Shown piece by piece: positions 23,501-35,250 of a stretch of 64,000 nt of DNA (within the stretch, counting starts at the first letter, position 1; each line of letters opens with the position of its first letter). The notes below the pieces were generated by a model that was not told where the DNA came from, did not search any database, and worked only from the letters and a program-made list of their open reading frames with translations. The stretch is taken from assembly GCF_958979055.1 (NCBI RefSeq), contig NC_084890.1:25368616-25432615 (forward strand), in the 5' to 3' direction. The DNA is from Alnus glutinosa (Eukaryota > Streptophyta > Magnoliopsida > Fagales > Betulaceae). The translations under genes were made by a program, and so were the position numbers.

Positions 23501-24100
23501 AGGCTAATCTAAAGTCACAAATGATAGCCAAAGAACCAATTGCCAGTCCTAAGGACCCTCATTACAGATATTTAGAAGTCACACAGTAAAAGAAAAGATT
23601 AAAACTAATTTATATTTCTTATCAACAAAAAAAAAAAAACTAATTTATATTTGTAGAAATAATGTGCCTCATATAAAACCTATTGAGAATAACCTTTCAG
23701 GCTTAGAGAATTCCTATATGAAGGAGAACCCACGTGATTAAATGCTTAATGATCTTTACATGTAAACTCCAAACAAATGCCACTTTCCAGGCTTTTTCCC
23801 TCTAGCTACATATGCATGCCAGATTCTGTTGAAGATACAAAATTGAAAGAAGAAAAAAATCAATTATTCTAGCACGTCATATATTATTTGGACACCAATT
23901 TTTCGGTAATATTACTAATGCCAAATGCTCAAACATTTGAAGCAGTAATTACTTAGAAAATGAAATACCAGCACATAGAATCTCAGTGCAATGACGTAAA
24001 AAATACATGAAGAAAGCAAATCACAACTGTAAATACCTTCCCTCTAAAGCGAAACCATGGGGATGCCAATACCAGGAGGAGGTAATTTTGTCTGCATCTT
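20540..24100. other. 3.5-kb spacer without a supportable gene
   Basis: AT-rich sequence on both strands, with only short ORFs and no recognisable domain. It contains a Helitron-like terminus at its left side, A/T runs and, at its right edge, a short gene fragment interrupted by the gypsy element. Confidence 0.6.
20858..20890 (-). mobile_element. Helitron-like 3' terminus (candidate)
   Basis: On the minus strand a GC-rich hairpin (GCACGTGCATTGCGCGTGC) is followed about 8 nt later by CTAG and a T, the CTRR/T ending of Helitrons. The 5' TC end was not located and no Rep/helicase ORF is seen, so this is a non-autonomous element or a chance match. Confidence 0.4.
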
Positions 24101-24105
24101 CAAAG
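24037..24105 (-). pseudogene. Gene fragment, distal part, cut by the gypsy element
   Basis: Removing the gypsy element and one caaag TSD joins this piece to 29998-30232 in one minus-strand frame across the junction (AGALKMQTKLPPPGI). The frame ends at TAG in what looks like the original exon; a GTATTT donor-like site follows. Confidence 0.4.
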
Positions 24106-24644
24106 TGTTATGCATCCGACTGAGGGAGCTGGGTGTATGGTTTGGACAAGGGTACCTTGATACCAGGGCTCAAGGTACCTTTGTAGGGCTGCCACGCGGT
24201 TCTCCTACAGGAACAGGAATGGATGTGGACACCAGCTGCATAAGGGCATTAGAGTCATTATGTTTATATGTATGGGTCTTGTTGTAATTTCCTGTATTAC
24301 CTTTAATGTCCTAAGACGGTTCCAGGGTATTCTGGAACGTGCTAAGTGGGTTGTAGAGAGCGAACTTAGTGGGTCAGTGGGTCAGTTGGGTTGGTTAATC
24401 TTAGTGGGTCAGTTATTATGTAGTGGGTTCGGTCATTACTGGCAATTCCCGATTGCATTGTTGTGCTACATGATTTAAACCAGAGAAGTGGAAATGAAGG
24501 ATATTTTTTGGGAGGTTAATCATATTACCATGTGTTTATGAGTTAAACTTGGAAGTTTTAAAACATCTAAGCCGAGTGCTTGAGTGTGAAGCACTAGCCC
24601 TTCGAAGTGCTAATTTTACTTAAATAATAACTGGGCACGTAATA
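24106..24644 (+). repeat. Gypsy 5' LTR
   Basis: 539 bp. It starts TG; the end has mutated to TA (gggcacgtaata), where the 3' LTR ends in CA. Confidence 0.93.
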
Positions 24645-24673
24645 AGTGGTATCAGAGCCGCGTTCCTGTGACC

Positions 24674-25883
24674 ATGGCTAAAGATACTCTTACATCTCAA
24701 CTGGCGGAGGCTCTCACTAAGCTGAGAGAGGAGTGCAGAGCTGAGAGTCAGAAGTTAACCCAACTTTCTGATTCCTTCAGCACACAAAGTCAAAAGTTAA
24801 CCCAACTTTCTGATTCTGTCAACATACAACAGGAGACTATCAACAAACTTCAAGCAGACAACAAGGCATTTCAAAGCCGAAAGAAGGAGAATTTGCATGT
24901 GATTATGGAAGCATTGGCAATCAAAGCACCCAAACAGAATCTTGAAGGGGTGATGGTACAGGGAGAAACAAGTGGGGAAAATAGCCCTAACATACCTCCA
25001 ATCACGGGAGGAGAAGGAGTCATATCGGGATCAAGTGGTTCTTTTATTCGATCAGCCCATGAGGGAGCAAGAATCAATCCCAGATCGGTCAACTTGGATT
25101 TCCCCAAGTTTGACGGAAACGACCCAACTAATTGGGTTCTTAAGGCCCAGCAGTTCTTTGTATATGGGCAAGTACCAGACAATCAGAGGGTCCTAATAGC
25201 CTATTTCCACATGGAAGAAAAGGCTTTGCAGTGGTATAACTGGCTAATGGAGTCAGGGTCAATCCGGAGCTGGGAGGAATTTGTAGTGGCTCTGAAAATC
25301 AGGTTCGCCCTTTCGGACTATGATGACCCCATAGGAGCATTTGCAAAATTGCAGCAAACTTCGACTGTGGATGAGTACCAGTCCCAGTTTGAGGTGCTGT
25401 CCAACAGAATTCCAGGCTTGACAGAGTATTTCCGGGTGAGCTCTTTCGTCAGCGGACTCAAGGAGGAGGTGAGAATTATGGTAACAATGCTCAAACCCAC
25501 GACCCTCCCAAATGCTTTTGGGTTGGCCCGTTTTCAAGTCCCAAAATTGGTCTTCCAACTCATTCTACCCGCGATTGCCCACCCCATCAAATACCAACAA
25601 ACCTACCCATAACCAACCAACCACCAATCAATTTTCCAACCCCTACCCAAACCGAAACACTACCTATCCTTACTCCGGAAACACCATTCGGAAACCTACC
25701 CTACCCATAAGGAGGATTTCTCCTAGTCAAATGCAAGAGAGAAGGGAGAAAGGATTGTGCTATTATTGTGATGAGAAATATCAAGATGGGCATAAGTGCA
25801 ATAAACCAAGGTTGCTTGTTCTGGAAGGAATGGAGTGGGAAGAGAAGGAAGAAACAGTGGAGGAAGAGTTGCTGGAATTCTAG
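24674..25883 (+). pseudogene. Gypsy gag (capsid and zinc knuckle)
   Basis: The first frame (24674-25612) has an N-terminal coiled-coil-like segment with a duplicated SQKLTQLSDS motif, then the retrotransposon gag domain (FPKFDGNDPTNWVLKAQQFF, ALQWYNW, FVSGLKEEVR). A frameshift near 25510-25560 moves into 25512-25883, which encodes a Pro/Asn/Thr-rich linker and the zinc knuckle CYYCDEKYQDGHKC. This has CX2CX7HXC spacing, as in many plant chromoviruses. The frame stops with TAG at 25881-25883, just before protease. Confidence 0.85.
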
Positions 25884-25919
25884 GGAGTACAAGCTCCAGG
25901 TGAAGCGGAAGAGGGGGAG

Positions 25920-28900
25920 TTGCTCGGCATCTCCTTAAATGCCTTAGCAGGAACTCCAACTCCCCGCACAATGAAGTTGATGGGAAGCATTGGTTCGGTG
26001 GAAGTGGTTATTCTAATTGATACCGGAAGTACCCACAGTTTTGTGGATCCCAATGTAGCCAGAAAAGCCCAACTGCTAGCTGATGAAAAGGGACAGCTGA
26101 CAATGATGGTAGCGGATGGGGCTACCCTTTCTTGCCAAGGTCAATGTAAGGTAGTGTCCATTCTACTACAGGGTTGTAAATTTTCTGCTACTCTATACCT
26201 CCTAACTCTGGGGGGTTGTGATGTGGTCCTAGGAGTTGACTGGCTGAGGTGTCTCGGACCTATTTTATGGGATTTTGGGACCCTCACCATGAAATTTCCC
26301 TATAACCATCGAGAAGTAACCTTACAAGGGATGTCACCAGCTCCTGAATTGCTGGATGCAAGAGAGACAATGCCCAAGTCCACGGGAGCCAGCTACAAAG
26401 GTGTGTGGGTACAGCTTATGGAGATTACAGCAGATCGGCCCAGGACCATGTTACACCCGGCTGTCCAAGAGCTTATTGAAGGGTACCCAGAGGTTTTTAA
26501 GGAGCCAGAAGAACTACCGCCATCCAGGAGCCATGACCATCAAATTCTCCTTAAGGATGAGGCTAAACCTACATGTGCGAGGCCCTATCGCTATCCTTAC
26601 TATCAAAAGGGGGAAATTGAGAAGTTAGTCCAAGAGATGCTGAGTTCGGGAGTCATTCGTCCTAGCCAAAGTCCGTACTCGTCACCGGTGTTACTTATGA
26701 GGAAGGAAGATGGGAGTTGAAGGATGTGCGTGGACTATAGGGTGCTCAACCGAGACACCATTAAGGATAAATATCCTATTCCCAGTATAGATGAACTGCT
26801 GGATGAGTTACATGGGGCAGTGATATTTTCTAAATTAGACCTACGATCCGGTTATCACCAAATCCGGATGAAACCAGAGGATGTGCCCAAGACTACCTTC
26901 CGGACACATGAAGGGCACTACGAATTTCTTGTAATGCCCTTCGGGAACCAATGCACCTCTACTTTCCAAGGATTGATGAATGAGGTATTTCGACCCTATC
27001 TCAGAAAATTTGTATTAGTTTTCTTTGACGATATCTTAGTTTATAGTCTGAACCATAAGGAACATCTAAAGCATTTAAAGCTTGTACTTGAGGTTTTAAA
27101 GGAACATCAGTTATATGCTAAGGCCTCAAAATGTAAATTTGGGAGTTTGGAGGTAGATTACTTAGGCCATGTTCTGTCAGAAGAAGGAGTGAAGGTTGAC
27201 CCTGCTAAGATTGTGGCTATGAAGAATTGGCCAAATCCTCGAACTCCCAAGGCCTTGAGAGGATTTCTGGGTCTAACCGGGTATTATAGAAAGTTTGTTA
27301 AGGGCTATGAAGGAGTGGCAGCACCCTTAACGACACTTTTGAAGAAAAATTCATTCGGATGGAATGCTAGTGCTGAAGAGGCTTTTCGAAGTCTTACAGA
27401 ATTAATGTCCACCCCACCAGTGTTAGGTTTACCCGATTTTACTAAAAGATTCATAGTAGAATGTGATGCTTCAGGGGCGGGTATAGGAGTGGTGTTAATG
27501 CAGGAGGGGAGACCTCTAGCATTTTTAAGCCAAGGGTTGAAAGGGAAGAGCTTATTCTTATCCACGTATGAAAAAGAATTGTTGGCATTGGTTATGGCAA
27601 TTAGGAAGTGGAGGCATTATTTATTAGGGCAGACTTTTGTAGTTCGTACTGATCGACATGCCCTTAAATATTTACTAGAGCGGAGAATAGGAATACCCGC
27701 CTAGCAGAAATGGGTCTCTAAGCTCCTAGGATATGACTTCACTGTAGAATACAAAAGAAGGAGGGAGAACAAAGCTGCAGATGCCCTATCTAGGGTGCCA
27801 TTTGGGGAAATAGAAGCTAGTGATGCAGGAACTATGGATGAAACAGATAATGAAGCAGGTACTCATGCAGAATCAATAGCAGAAATAGATGCTGATGCAG
27901 AAAATGCTAAACTAGAAACAAAGGCCACAGTACAGTCTAATTCAGCAGAGCCACAGATCAACAGAGAAACAGATGCAGCAAATCAACCAGACATACCCCA
28001 ATCACAATTGCAAGCAATTAGCACAATCAGAGCAGACCGGTTAGAAGAGCTCAGAAAGACTTATCCAGAAGATCCCATGTTACGGGAGCTACTCCTTCAA
28101 CTCCAGGAAGGAGCCCTCAATCCAACCAAATTCAACGTGCAGAATGGACTCATCTTCTACAAGGGGAGACTACATTTGGGCTCCTTGGTGCCAATCCAGC
28201 AGCAGATCCTGCACCAGTTTCACAGCAGTCCATTAGCTAGTACATGGGGAACCAAAAGACCTATTCAAAGGTGAAGAGGGAGTTCTACTGGCCTGGAATG
28301 AAGAAAGATACATCCGAGGAAGTGACATATGCCAAAGGAACAAGGTGGAGAACATCCATCTAGCAGGGTTATTGCAGCCACTCCCCATTCCTTCTCAGGT
28401 ATGGACAGAAGTCAGTATGGACTTCATAGGGGGATTGCCAATTTCACAAGGAAAGAATGTGATAATGGTGGTCATAGACAGACTCAGCAAATACGCCCAC
28501 TTCATACCCCTAACCCACACATACACAGCTAAAACAGTAGCTCAGCTCTTTCTCGACCAAATTTTCAAGCTCCATGGATTACCCAAATCCATAGTCAGTG
28601 ACAGAGATAGAATCTTTACAAGCAACTTTTGGAAGGATCTATTCCGTCTAAGTGGTATCGATCTCCTCTTGAGTTCGACTTACCACCCACAGACAGATGG
28701 GCAGACAGAGATTATGAACAAAGGGTTTGAAGGGTATCTTAGGAGTTTTACAGGTGACCGACCGAAGGATTGGCTAAAATGGCTTTCACTGGCCGAATGG
28801 TCTTACAATACCTTAGAACACTCTTCTACAAAACTCACCCCTTTTGAGGCGGTTTACGGGTATCCTCCTCCACGACTTTTACCCTATGAACCTGGAACTA

Positions 28901-29457
28901 CTAGTGTTCAGGCAGTTGAGGAAACCCTAAAGACAAGAGAGTTCATTCTCTCCTTGATCAGGGAGAACTTACAGGATGTGCAAGATAGGATGAAAGTCTA
29001 CGCTGACAGACATCACACTTCCCGTGAGTTTGAAATCGGAGATTGGGTCTATCTCCGTCTCCAACCTTACAAACAGATGTCGGTGTCTATCCGACTTAAT
29101 CTAAAGCTCTCCCCACGGTATTATGGACCGTTTCAGGTCCTTCAGAGAATTGGATAGGTCGCCTACAAGTTGGATCTACCCCATAATTCACAAATCTACC
29201 CTATATTCCATGTTTCTCTCCTAAAAAAACTTGGAACACGAACCATTCCCTTGGTGACCCTACCGGTCCTAACCCAAGAAGGGACCCTAACAGTTGAACC
29301 AGAGAAGATACTTACCAGGAGATTGATGAAAAAAGGGAACCGTGCTGGTGCGGAGTTGCTCATCCAATGGGCTGGAGCTACGGAAGAAGATGCGACATGG
29401 GAGGATCTTGAAGAACTTCAGGGTAGATTTCCGGACCTTGTGGGCAAGGTCCTTTGA
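25920..29457 (+). pseudogene. Gypsy pol (protease, RT, RNase H, integrase, chromodomain)
   Basis: Protease active site DTGS at 26019-26030. RT starts around 26600 and keeps [12 protein letters not shown] and the catalytic FFDD (27021-27032). RNase H has [11 protein letters not shown] and [10 protein letters not shown]. The integrase core retains [19 protein letters not shown] and HPQTDGQTE (the D, D, E residues). A chromodomain-like C-terminus lies at about 29350-29440 (LLIQWAGATEEDATWEDLEE). Breaks: TGA at 26718 replacing the conserved Trp before RT motif MCVDYR, TAG at 27702 in RNase H, a frameshift near 28265 in the integrase zinc-finger region, and TAG at 29155. Confidence 0.9.
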
Positions 29458-29469
29458 TGGAAGGGACTG

Positions 29470-29992
29470 TGTTATGCATCCGACTGAGGGAGCTGGGTGT
29501 GTGGTTCGGACAAGGGTACCTTGATACCAGGGCTCAAGGTACCTTTGTAGGGCTGCCATGTGGTTCTCCTACAGGAACATGATCGGATGTGGACACCAGC
29601 TACAGAAGGGTGTTAGAGTCATTGTGTTTATCTGTATAGGTCTTGTTGTAATTTCCTGTATTACCTTTAATTTCTTAAGACAGTTCCAGGGTGTTCTGGA
29701 ACGTGCTAAGTGGGTTGTAGAGAGTTAACTTAGTAGGTCAGTGGGTCAGTTAATCTTAGTGGGTTATGTAGTGGGTTCGGCCATTACTGGCAGTTCCCGA
29801 TTGCTTTGTTGTGCTACATGATTTAAACCAGAGAAGTGGAAATGAAGGATATCTTTTGGGTGGTTAATCATATTACCGTGTGTTTTTGAGTTAAACCTGG
29901 AAGTGTTAAAACATCTGAGCCGAGTGCTTGAGTGTGGAGGACTAGCCCCTCGAAGTGCTAATTTTACTTAAATAATAATAGGGCACGTAACA
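29470..29992 (+). repeat. Gypsy 3' LTR
   Basis: 523 bp, TG...CA termini, preceded by a purine-rich tract (gatggaagggactg). It is shorter than the 5' LTR mainly through loss of a repeated gggtcagttgggttgg-type stretch. Confidence 0.93.
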
Positions 29993-29997
29993 CAAAG

Positions 29998-30232
29998 CTC
30001 CGGCTAGCAAATGACCAGAAGCAGCAGAAGGCACATATATTGCTAGTGCAATTCCACAGGAGTAACACCAGGAGGTTGAGAATCAGGAAAAGCAGTAGGG
30101 TATGGCTGGAACGGTGACCTAGGTATGCAACCCATCTGTGGTGGCTGCAACCAGATTCCTTGAGGGAGAGCAGCCATAGCAGGAAACGATGCATAGGGAG
30201 TAAAAATTTGAGGATGAACAATTGAATTTGAT
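29998..30232 (-). pseudogene. Pro-rich gene fragment, possibly PRP40C-like
   Basis: The minus strand encodes IFTPYASFPAMAALPQGIWL, then QPPQMG and DSQPPGVTPVEL before an in-frame TAG. Just after a short frame change, VPSAASGHLLAGALKM runs into the fragment beyond the gypsy insertion. The Pro/Gln-rich composition and the QPPQMG and SQPPGVTPV wording resemble my recollection of the N-terminal region of plant pre-mRNA-processing protein 40C, but I could not check this. It is a broken fragment with no complete exon set nearby, interrupted by the LTR element. Confidence 0.4.
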
Positions 30233-30335
30233 TAAAAAAAAAAAAAAAAAACCTGACAAAATACTACGGATATTTTAGTTTTAATAGGTGTAGGGAGAAC
30301 TTCGATCTTTATCAAAACTTGAATTTAAATTTTAA

Positions 30336-32989
30336 GGGGAAAGTACACTTTACCCCCCTGATGTATCCACCTATTGGCAATTTGACGCCCATTGTTTAAA
30401 AATTGGTAAATGACCCCCTTAATATAACCAACTTTGACACTTAAAACCTTCAGTCTATTTAATCCGTCCAAAGAGACGGAAAAGAGGTCACGTGCAACGC
30501 ACATGACCACTTAAAGCTCAGCTTTCCAAAAATACCCCTGTTTAAAACCAGTGAGTTTCACACCTGGGACCATCTTCACGTTCTTCTCTCCTAAGCTCTA
30601 GCTTTGCCATCCTCCTGGAACGTTCCAATCGGGTCTCCCGTGTTTGGGTCCTCGAGAGGCTACATCATCTGACTCGGTTTCTGCAGCGTGCCTACGACCC
30701 CGACCCGAGCCGCCCCTCCACATATCAGATTGTTCATCAAATTATCATTATACGCACGTTGTGAATGAGTCAGCGTGTTTCGTCGCCGCCCTCGATACCT
30801 TTAGAACCTTGTTCATGATCACCGCCACGCACGCCACGTCCTCGCACATCACCGACCGCCCTTCTTTGCGCGCAAGATGACACCATTTCCATTTTCCAGT
30901 AGCTTCAGCGCCCTCTCCGTAACCAAGACGCTCGGATTCAAACCCGATATTAAATCAATAGAGTAATTAGAATCCCCACAAAAATGCATGGCCAAAAGTA
31001 CTGAGTGTAAACTATTATAAATGAAAGAGAACAGAAGTTTTTTTTTGCTTTTTTTTTTCCTTTCACCTGGACAAGCTCCTCTATTCACCTCTGTTTTCAT
31101 GTTCTAAAACAGAGGTGAACAGAGCCCCATCAATCTTTAGAAATAACGTTGCCTTTGGAGCTCAAGATGGATACAATCTTCACGGCCGTGTTTCTCAACA
31201 TCTCTTGCCGGCCCATTCCAAGCGGCTTTATATGGTGCAAATTTTATAGCGATTTTCATCTCACCCATCTTCTTCTCCCCTGAATTAGACAACACAAACA
31301 ATGGGTACATGTTTCTGTAAACTTTACCCGTCTACAACGTGGAAATACGTACCCGAACCTTTCCGATACGGAAATCGGGATGCGTGTCTTCCTTCGAGCG
31401 TGGAGTCCAAATCCACTGTGTGTTATAGTAAAGTGGAGCCTTTTGAATGGTGGTGACTTCTTGGGTATCTCTCTCTTGGGCATGTATTTGAAATCCCAAA
31501 GAAAAGCAGATGCATGTGGATATTCTTCAGCACATCATTGATATGGTTCGAGTTATGAAACTAGTCGTGATATATTCTTCAGCACATCATTGATACGTAC
31601 CCGAACTAGTCGTGATATATTTATCCTATATGTGTACTCCAAAACTCATCAACATCATTGATATGGGAAATCAATAATCATATATCCAAGTTGATGCCAT
31701 AGCTGGTTCCTATTGACATTACCAATCATTTAAATGCTTTTGGGATGAAATTTTGTTGAAATATGGATGGGAGCACACTAAGTACATATATGGTGAATGT
31801 TGATAATAGTCTTAAAAGTAGTCCAACTATCTTGCACAATAGGACAATTAACGATAAAAAAAAAGGTGGCAGAATAAGAGATCAATATTTGACGGTGGTA
31901 GAGGGGGAGGCAGTGAACAGAGAGGTGGCTGAAAATTATATGCAAAAAAAAATTTCAACCTAACAGTGCCTAAAACTATAATCTCGTTTTTATTTTGCTT
32001 TTCTTTTTCTTTGAAAGAGAAGATTAAACTGAGTTCAAGTTTGAGAACATGGCCGCGGTGCAGTAGAGAAGTAAGCTGTCACCATTTTTGTAAGGAGTAA
32101 CTTGAGGAAAAGGAGGAGAATGAACGTGCAAATGAACGAGATGGCCAAGAAACTTAGGAGCATGTTTTCTTTTATCTGGGACACCGTCAGTTTATGCAAG
32201 AAGCATGTTTTCTTCAATCTTCCACATCCTTCTTAGTTCTCACCATGCACCAATAGCTGAGCAAATCTATCCATGCTTTCCAAATTTCTCTATACGTTCG
32301 AGTGTAGTAGCAAGATCAATACCTTTTCTCATTTCCTTTTTTCTGACTTTGTCATCAACACGGTCAGGCCTCCTCTCATTTACATAGGACGATGACGACG
32401 AGCTTCTCATTTTCAAATTCATAGGTTTTACAATGATGAAAAACAAATTTTGCAATTTCCCTAGGAAAAAAATGACACAAAAAAAAATAATAACCACCAC
32501 TCACTAACACAACACTCTCACCCCGTAAGTCCTACACAGTAAAACTCGGTTTTCTTTTGCCCAAACTTCTGTACGACAGAGGTGGAAGACGTTTTAAAGT
32601 GGCGGCGTTGTCTCTTTACTTTGCTCACCTCTGCTCCCCCTGGTTTGGAATCCGGTTGTTCTTGAGAAGCTAGAGTTGCTTCAATGGCGACTCTAACTTG
32701 GTCGTCAGGGAGGTCACCACGTGTAAAAAAGGAAAAGAGAAAATGGAGTTGAGTGGCCCAGTGAAACTCACCGTTTTGAACATTGAGGGCAATTTTGGAA
32801 CTTCGGCTTTTAAGTGGTCATGTGTGTTACACGCGACCCTCTATCCGTCACTTTTGCAAGACTAAGTGGACGGAAGGTCTAAATTGAGACAAGTGGTAAA
32901 CGTTAGGGGGGTCATTTACCAATTTTTAAACATTGGGCATCAAATTGCCAATAGGTGGATATATAAGGGGGGTAAAGTGTACTTTCCCC
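30336..32989. mobile_element. Mutator-like element with about 200-bp TIRs (non-autonomous)
   Basis: Ends ggggaaagtacactttaccc (left) and gtaaagtgtactttcccc (right) begin inverted repeats that stay alignable for about 200 bp (30336 to about 30535 and about 32795-32989). Both share caccyattggcaattt-type and ggtaaatgacccc blocks. A perfect 9-bp TSD, aaattttaa, lies at 30327-30335 and 32990-32998. Long TIRs plus a 9-bp TSD are diagnostic of MULEs. No MuDR transposase is recognisable. The interior includes a notably GC-richer block (30560-30900) and short ORFs, as in Pack-MULEs that carry host fragments, but the cargo was not identified. Confidence 0.92.
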
Positions 32990-33312
32990 AAATTTTAATG
33001 TGCTGATGTACTTTTCGGTTTTGTTTTGGGGTTTTGTGTTTCTATATAGGGTTATTTTGCATCCTTGTCTAAGTTTGTATTTTGGTTTAGTTTGAATGAA
33101 ATTGATTTATTTATTCATTAAAAAAAAAAAATCACATGTTAGGCCTCGCCTTAACTGAATGTGCTCAAACATTCTTGAGCCAGGTTTTAGAGAAAATGTT
33201 ACAGAAATTGAGACAGCAAAAAAAATCAGAAAAAAATAAAAATAAATAAAAAAGACAAAAGAAAACACGTTGAATTAACATGAGTGCACACATAAAGCAC
33301 AAAAGGCTAAAA

Positions 33313-33319
33313 CTTTATT
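33313..33319 (-). terminator. AATAAA polyadenylation signal of the inhibitor gene
   Basis: Minus strand CAATAAAGTTT, about 190 nt downstream of the stop codon at 33510; a plausible 3' UTR. Confidence 0.6.
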
Positions 33320-33509
33320 GAACAAGCTAAATACAAACCGCTAAAGGGTTGGTTCATATAGGCAAAACAAATACAAAAAGATAATACGACAGTACAATGA
33401 TCTTTGCGTCTCTGTAACAACTCACAGATAACTTTATGTTGCAAACCAAACATGACTTCCAACAAAACATGTTTAACATCAGATCATGTCCACCGACCCC
33501 TTCAACTAT

Positions 33510-34147
33510 TCAAGCCCTAGTGGCAGTACAAATTGGAGTTCCAGAAGCATGTTAAATGGTGCAACCCTTTGGAGCATAGCAGCAATTGCAAGGCGGATTG
33601 AGTTGCCTACTACCCGAAGATGGGCAAGTCATATACCCTGCATAGTCCATGCATACATTAGGGCATACTATTGCCCTCACAGTTGCTGGATTCATGCTTA
33701 GTGGAATTGTACCTGCTCATCAAAATCATCAACACAATACAACATTTGAGAAAGTAAGTTTGTAAGTTCACGTGACGCTTATGATCACGTCAGCCACAAA
33801 ATGATTAAATTTGATTATGGCTGACATGAGAGTGCCGCACGGATTACTACGTTAGTTTGTAAGAAATTGTAATAAAAACTAGAGGATGTCAAACATTTTC
33901 TTAGAATTTTTTACATGCAAAAGTTTGCACTTAGTGAATGAGATACATCTTATCATTGTTATGTCATCTATGGAACTAGATTATCATACAAAAAAAAAAA
34001 AAATCAACAAAAAAAAAAAGTACAAGCTAAACTAACAAAAGAAAAGATAAATTGAGATCACAGAAATTGAATATATATATATAGGAGTAGGAGCTTACTA
34101 CACAAAATGAGAAGATATATTGCACCAACTTTGTTGCCTTCAGCCAT
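33510..34147 (-). pseudogene. Potato type II (Pin2) proteinase inhibitor-like gene with one internal stop
   Basis: Exon 1 (34147-34099, 16 codons plus 1 nt) gives MAEGNKVGAIYLLILC, a signal-peptide start. Exon 2 (33712-33510) follows with the phase matching exactly (GTAAGC donor, GAGCAG acceptor). An intron inside the signal peptide is typical of Pin2 genes. Exon 2 has the eight-Cys pattern of PF02428: VCPNVCMDYAGYMTCPSSGS, LNPPCNCCYAPKGC, then HASGTPIC. Such secreted 6-8 kDa proteins inhibit serine proteases (defence or development). The codon between GCTI and HASG is TAA (33552-33554) where family members have an aromatic residue, so the last Cys is lost if it is not read through. The gene keeps a strong TATA box and an AATAAA. 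It could be a recent pseudogene or a sequencing error. Confidence 0.75.
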
Positions 34148-34184
34148 ATTTCCTCTATCTATTTTGAGGTGTTAACGTTGCATA

Positions 34185-34194
34185 CTATTTATAG
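34185..34194 (-). promoter_or_regulatory. TATA box of the Pin2-like gene
   Basis: Minus strand CTATAAATAG, about 38 nt upstream of the ATG at 34147. This implies a very short 5' UTR. Confidence 0.65.
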
Positions 34195-34199
34195 TACTC

Positions 34200-34790
34200 C
34201 TTGAAAGAAAAATTTAAAAAATAAAAACTAAAAAAGTTGGTATATTCAACTCTTAGCAGTTGCAATATCAGGTATATATGGAATATTCATCATATACATG
34301 GTTTGCATGCACCAAAGTCAACTTTGCAAAAAGCATTAGAAGGTAATTAATTATGGCTTCCTTCAATATTTTAGAAGCCATCGGAATATAATCAAGTTCC
34401 TGATTTGCTCAGATGATAATAATCTCCAACTTAAATGCAGATGCTCTATTTGATATCATATAGTACTTGCTAGTTAATTAGTCTATTTAGTTGATTACAA
34501 ATAATAATTTCCAAACACCTTATCACTTTTTTGGTCCTTTTGCTTCTCTAAGTGTCTTGTTAATATGCTTTATTTGTCTTATTCTCTTTTTCCTCATCGG
34601 TTTTTTATTTTTTATTTTTATTTTCTCTTTATTTTTCGATTCTATCAAGATTGATTTTAATTTTCGATTTGTTGAAACTTATGTTACTTATGTAATTGAA
34701 ATTGGTGATTTTATGGGTACAGATTGTCTCCATTTCACTTGAAATTGATATATTGTATATGAATATTGTATTGATTTAAACTTGATTTAA
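34200..34790. other. AT-rich spacer
   Basis: The upstream region of the Pin2-like gene. No gene or repeat was recognised; the ORF at 34491-34742 is low-complexity Phe/Leu/Ile-rich translation of T-rich DNA. Confidence 0.5.
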
Positions 34791-34794
34791 ATTT

Positions 34795-34971
34795 GTTTTT
34801 TTTCAATGAGAGGGATGAAAGGGAGTTCAAGCCATTGAAATTTGTTGAAATACTCGGGCCACAAAAATTCAAAGACAAATGTTTTATCTTTGATTGTTTC
34901 CTTGCTTGAGCAAATACCCAATATGGAAATTTATAGAGCTCATGATACAAGTTTGACAAATGATTGTCTAA
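34795..34971 (-). pseudogene. F-box/LRR exon-2 fragment, interrupted by a MITE
   Basis: The minus strand reads SNLYHELYKFPYWVFAQARK and IKHLSLNFC, matching F-box exon 2 and closest to copy 3. The reading continues on the other side of the MITE at 35254 (DIQVQKLDINLL-type sequence) with a TAA target duplication. Confidence 0.85.
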
Positions 34972-35250
34972 GAGCACTAGTAGTAGATGCCCTATAAGTA
35001 GTCCTATTCCTTAAAATAGGAAAGCTTTGAAAAAAGTCACAAAAAAATCAAGCCACAACAGTTACCCTATTTTAGATAATTACCCTTGGGAAGCAACAAT
35101 GCTTCCCAACGTATTGGGAAGCATTATATTATCAAATTATATGGCTACCATATAACAGTTGACCAAATAGCATTAATAAAAAAAATATGATTTCTAGCAT
35201 TACTTTTTAAATGTACCATTAGATCTATATAAAATCTACTGCTAGTGCTC
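34972..35250. mobile_element. PIF/Harbinger-type MITE
   Basis: 279 bp. The 17-bp TIRs gagcactagtagtagat and (right end, complement) gagcactagcagtagat differ at one position. The TSD is TAA (34969-34971 and 35251-35253), within F-box-derived sequence gtctaacagg whose intact form is visible at 6583-6592 and 3514-3523. There is no ORF. Confidence 0.9.

Larger units (their letters stand above)
24106..29992 (+). mobile_element. Chromodomain Ty3/gypsy LTR retrotransposon, full-length but defective
   Basis: 5' LTR 24106-24644 and 3' LTR 29470-29992, both starting TGTTATGCATCCGACTGAGG. The TSD is caaag (24101-24105 and 29993-29997). PBS tggtatcagagcc starts at 24647, two bases after the LTR. Order gag, protease, RT, RNase H, integrase and a chromodomain-like C-terminus identifies a chromovirus. 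The two LTRs differ by multiple substitutions and small indels, and the coding region has at least one gag frameshift and several stops. It is therefore an old copy that cannot move by itself. Confidence 0.95.
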
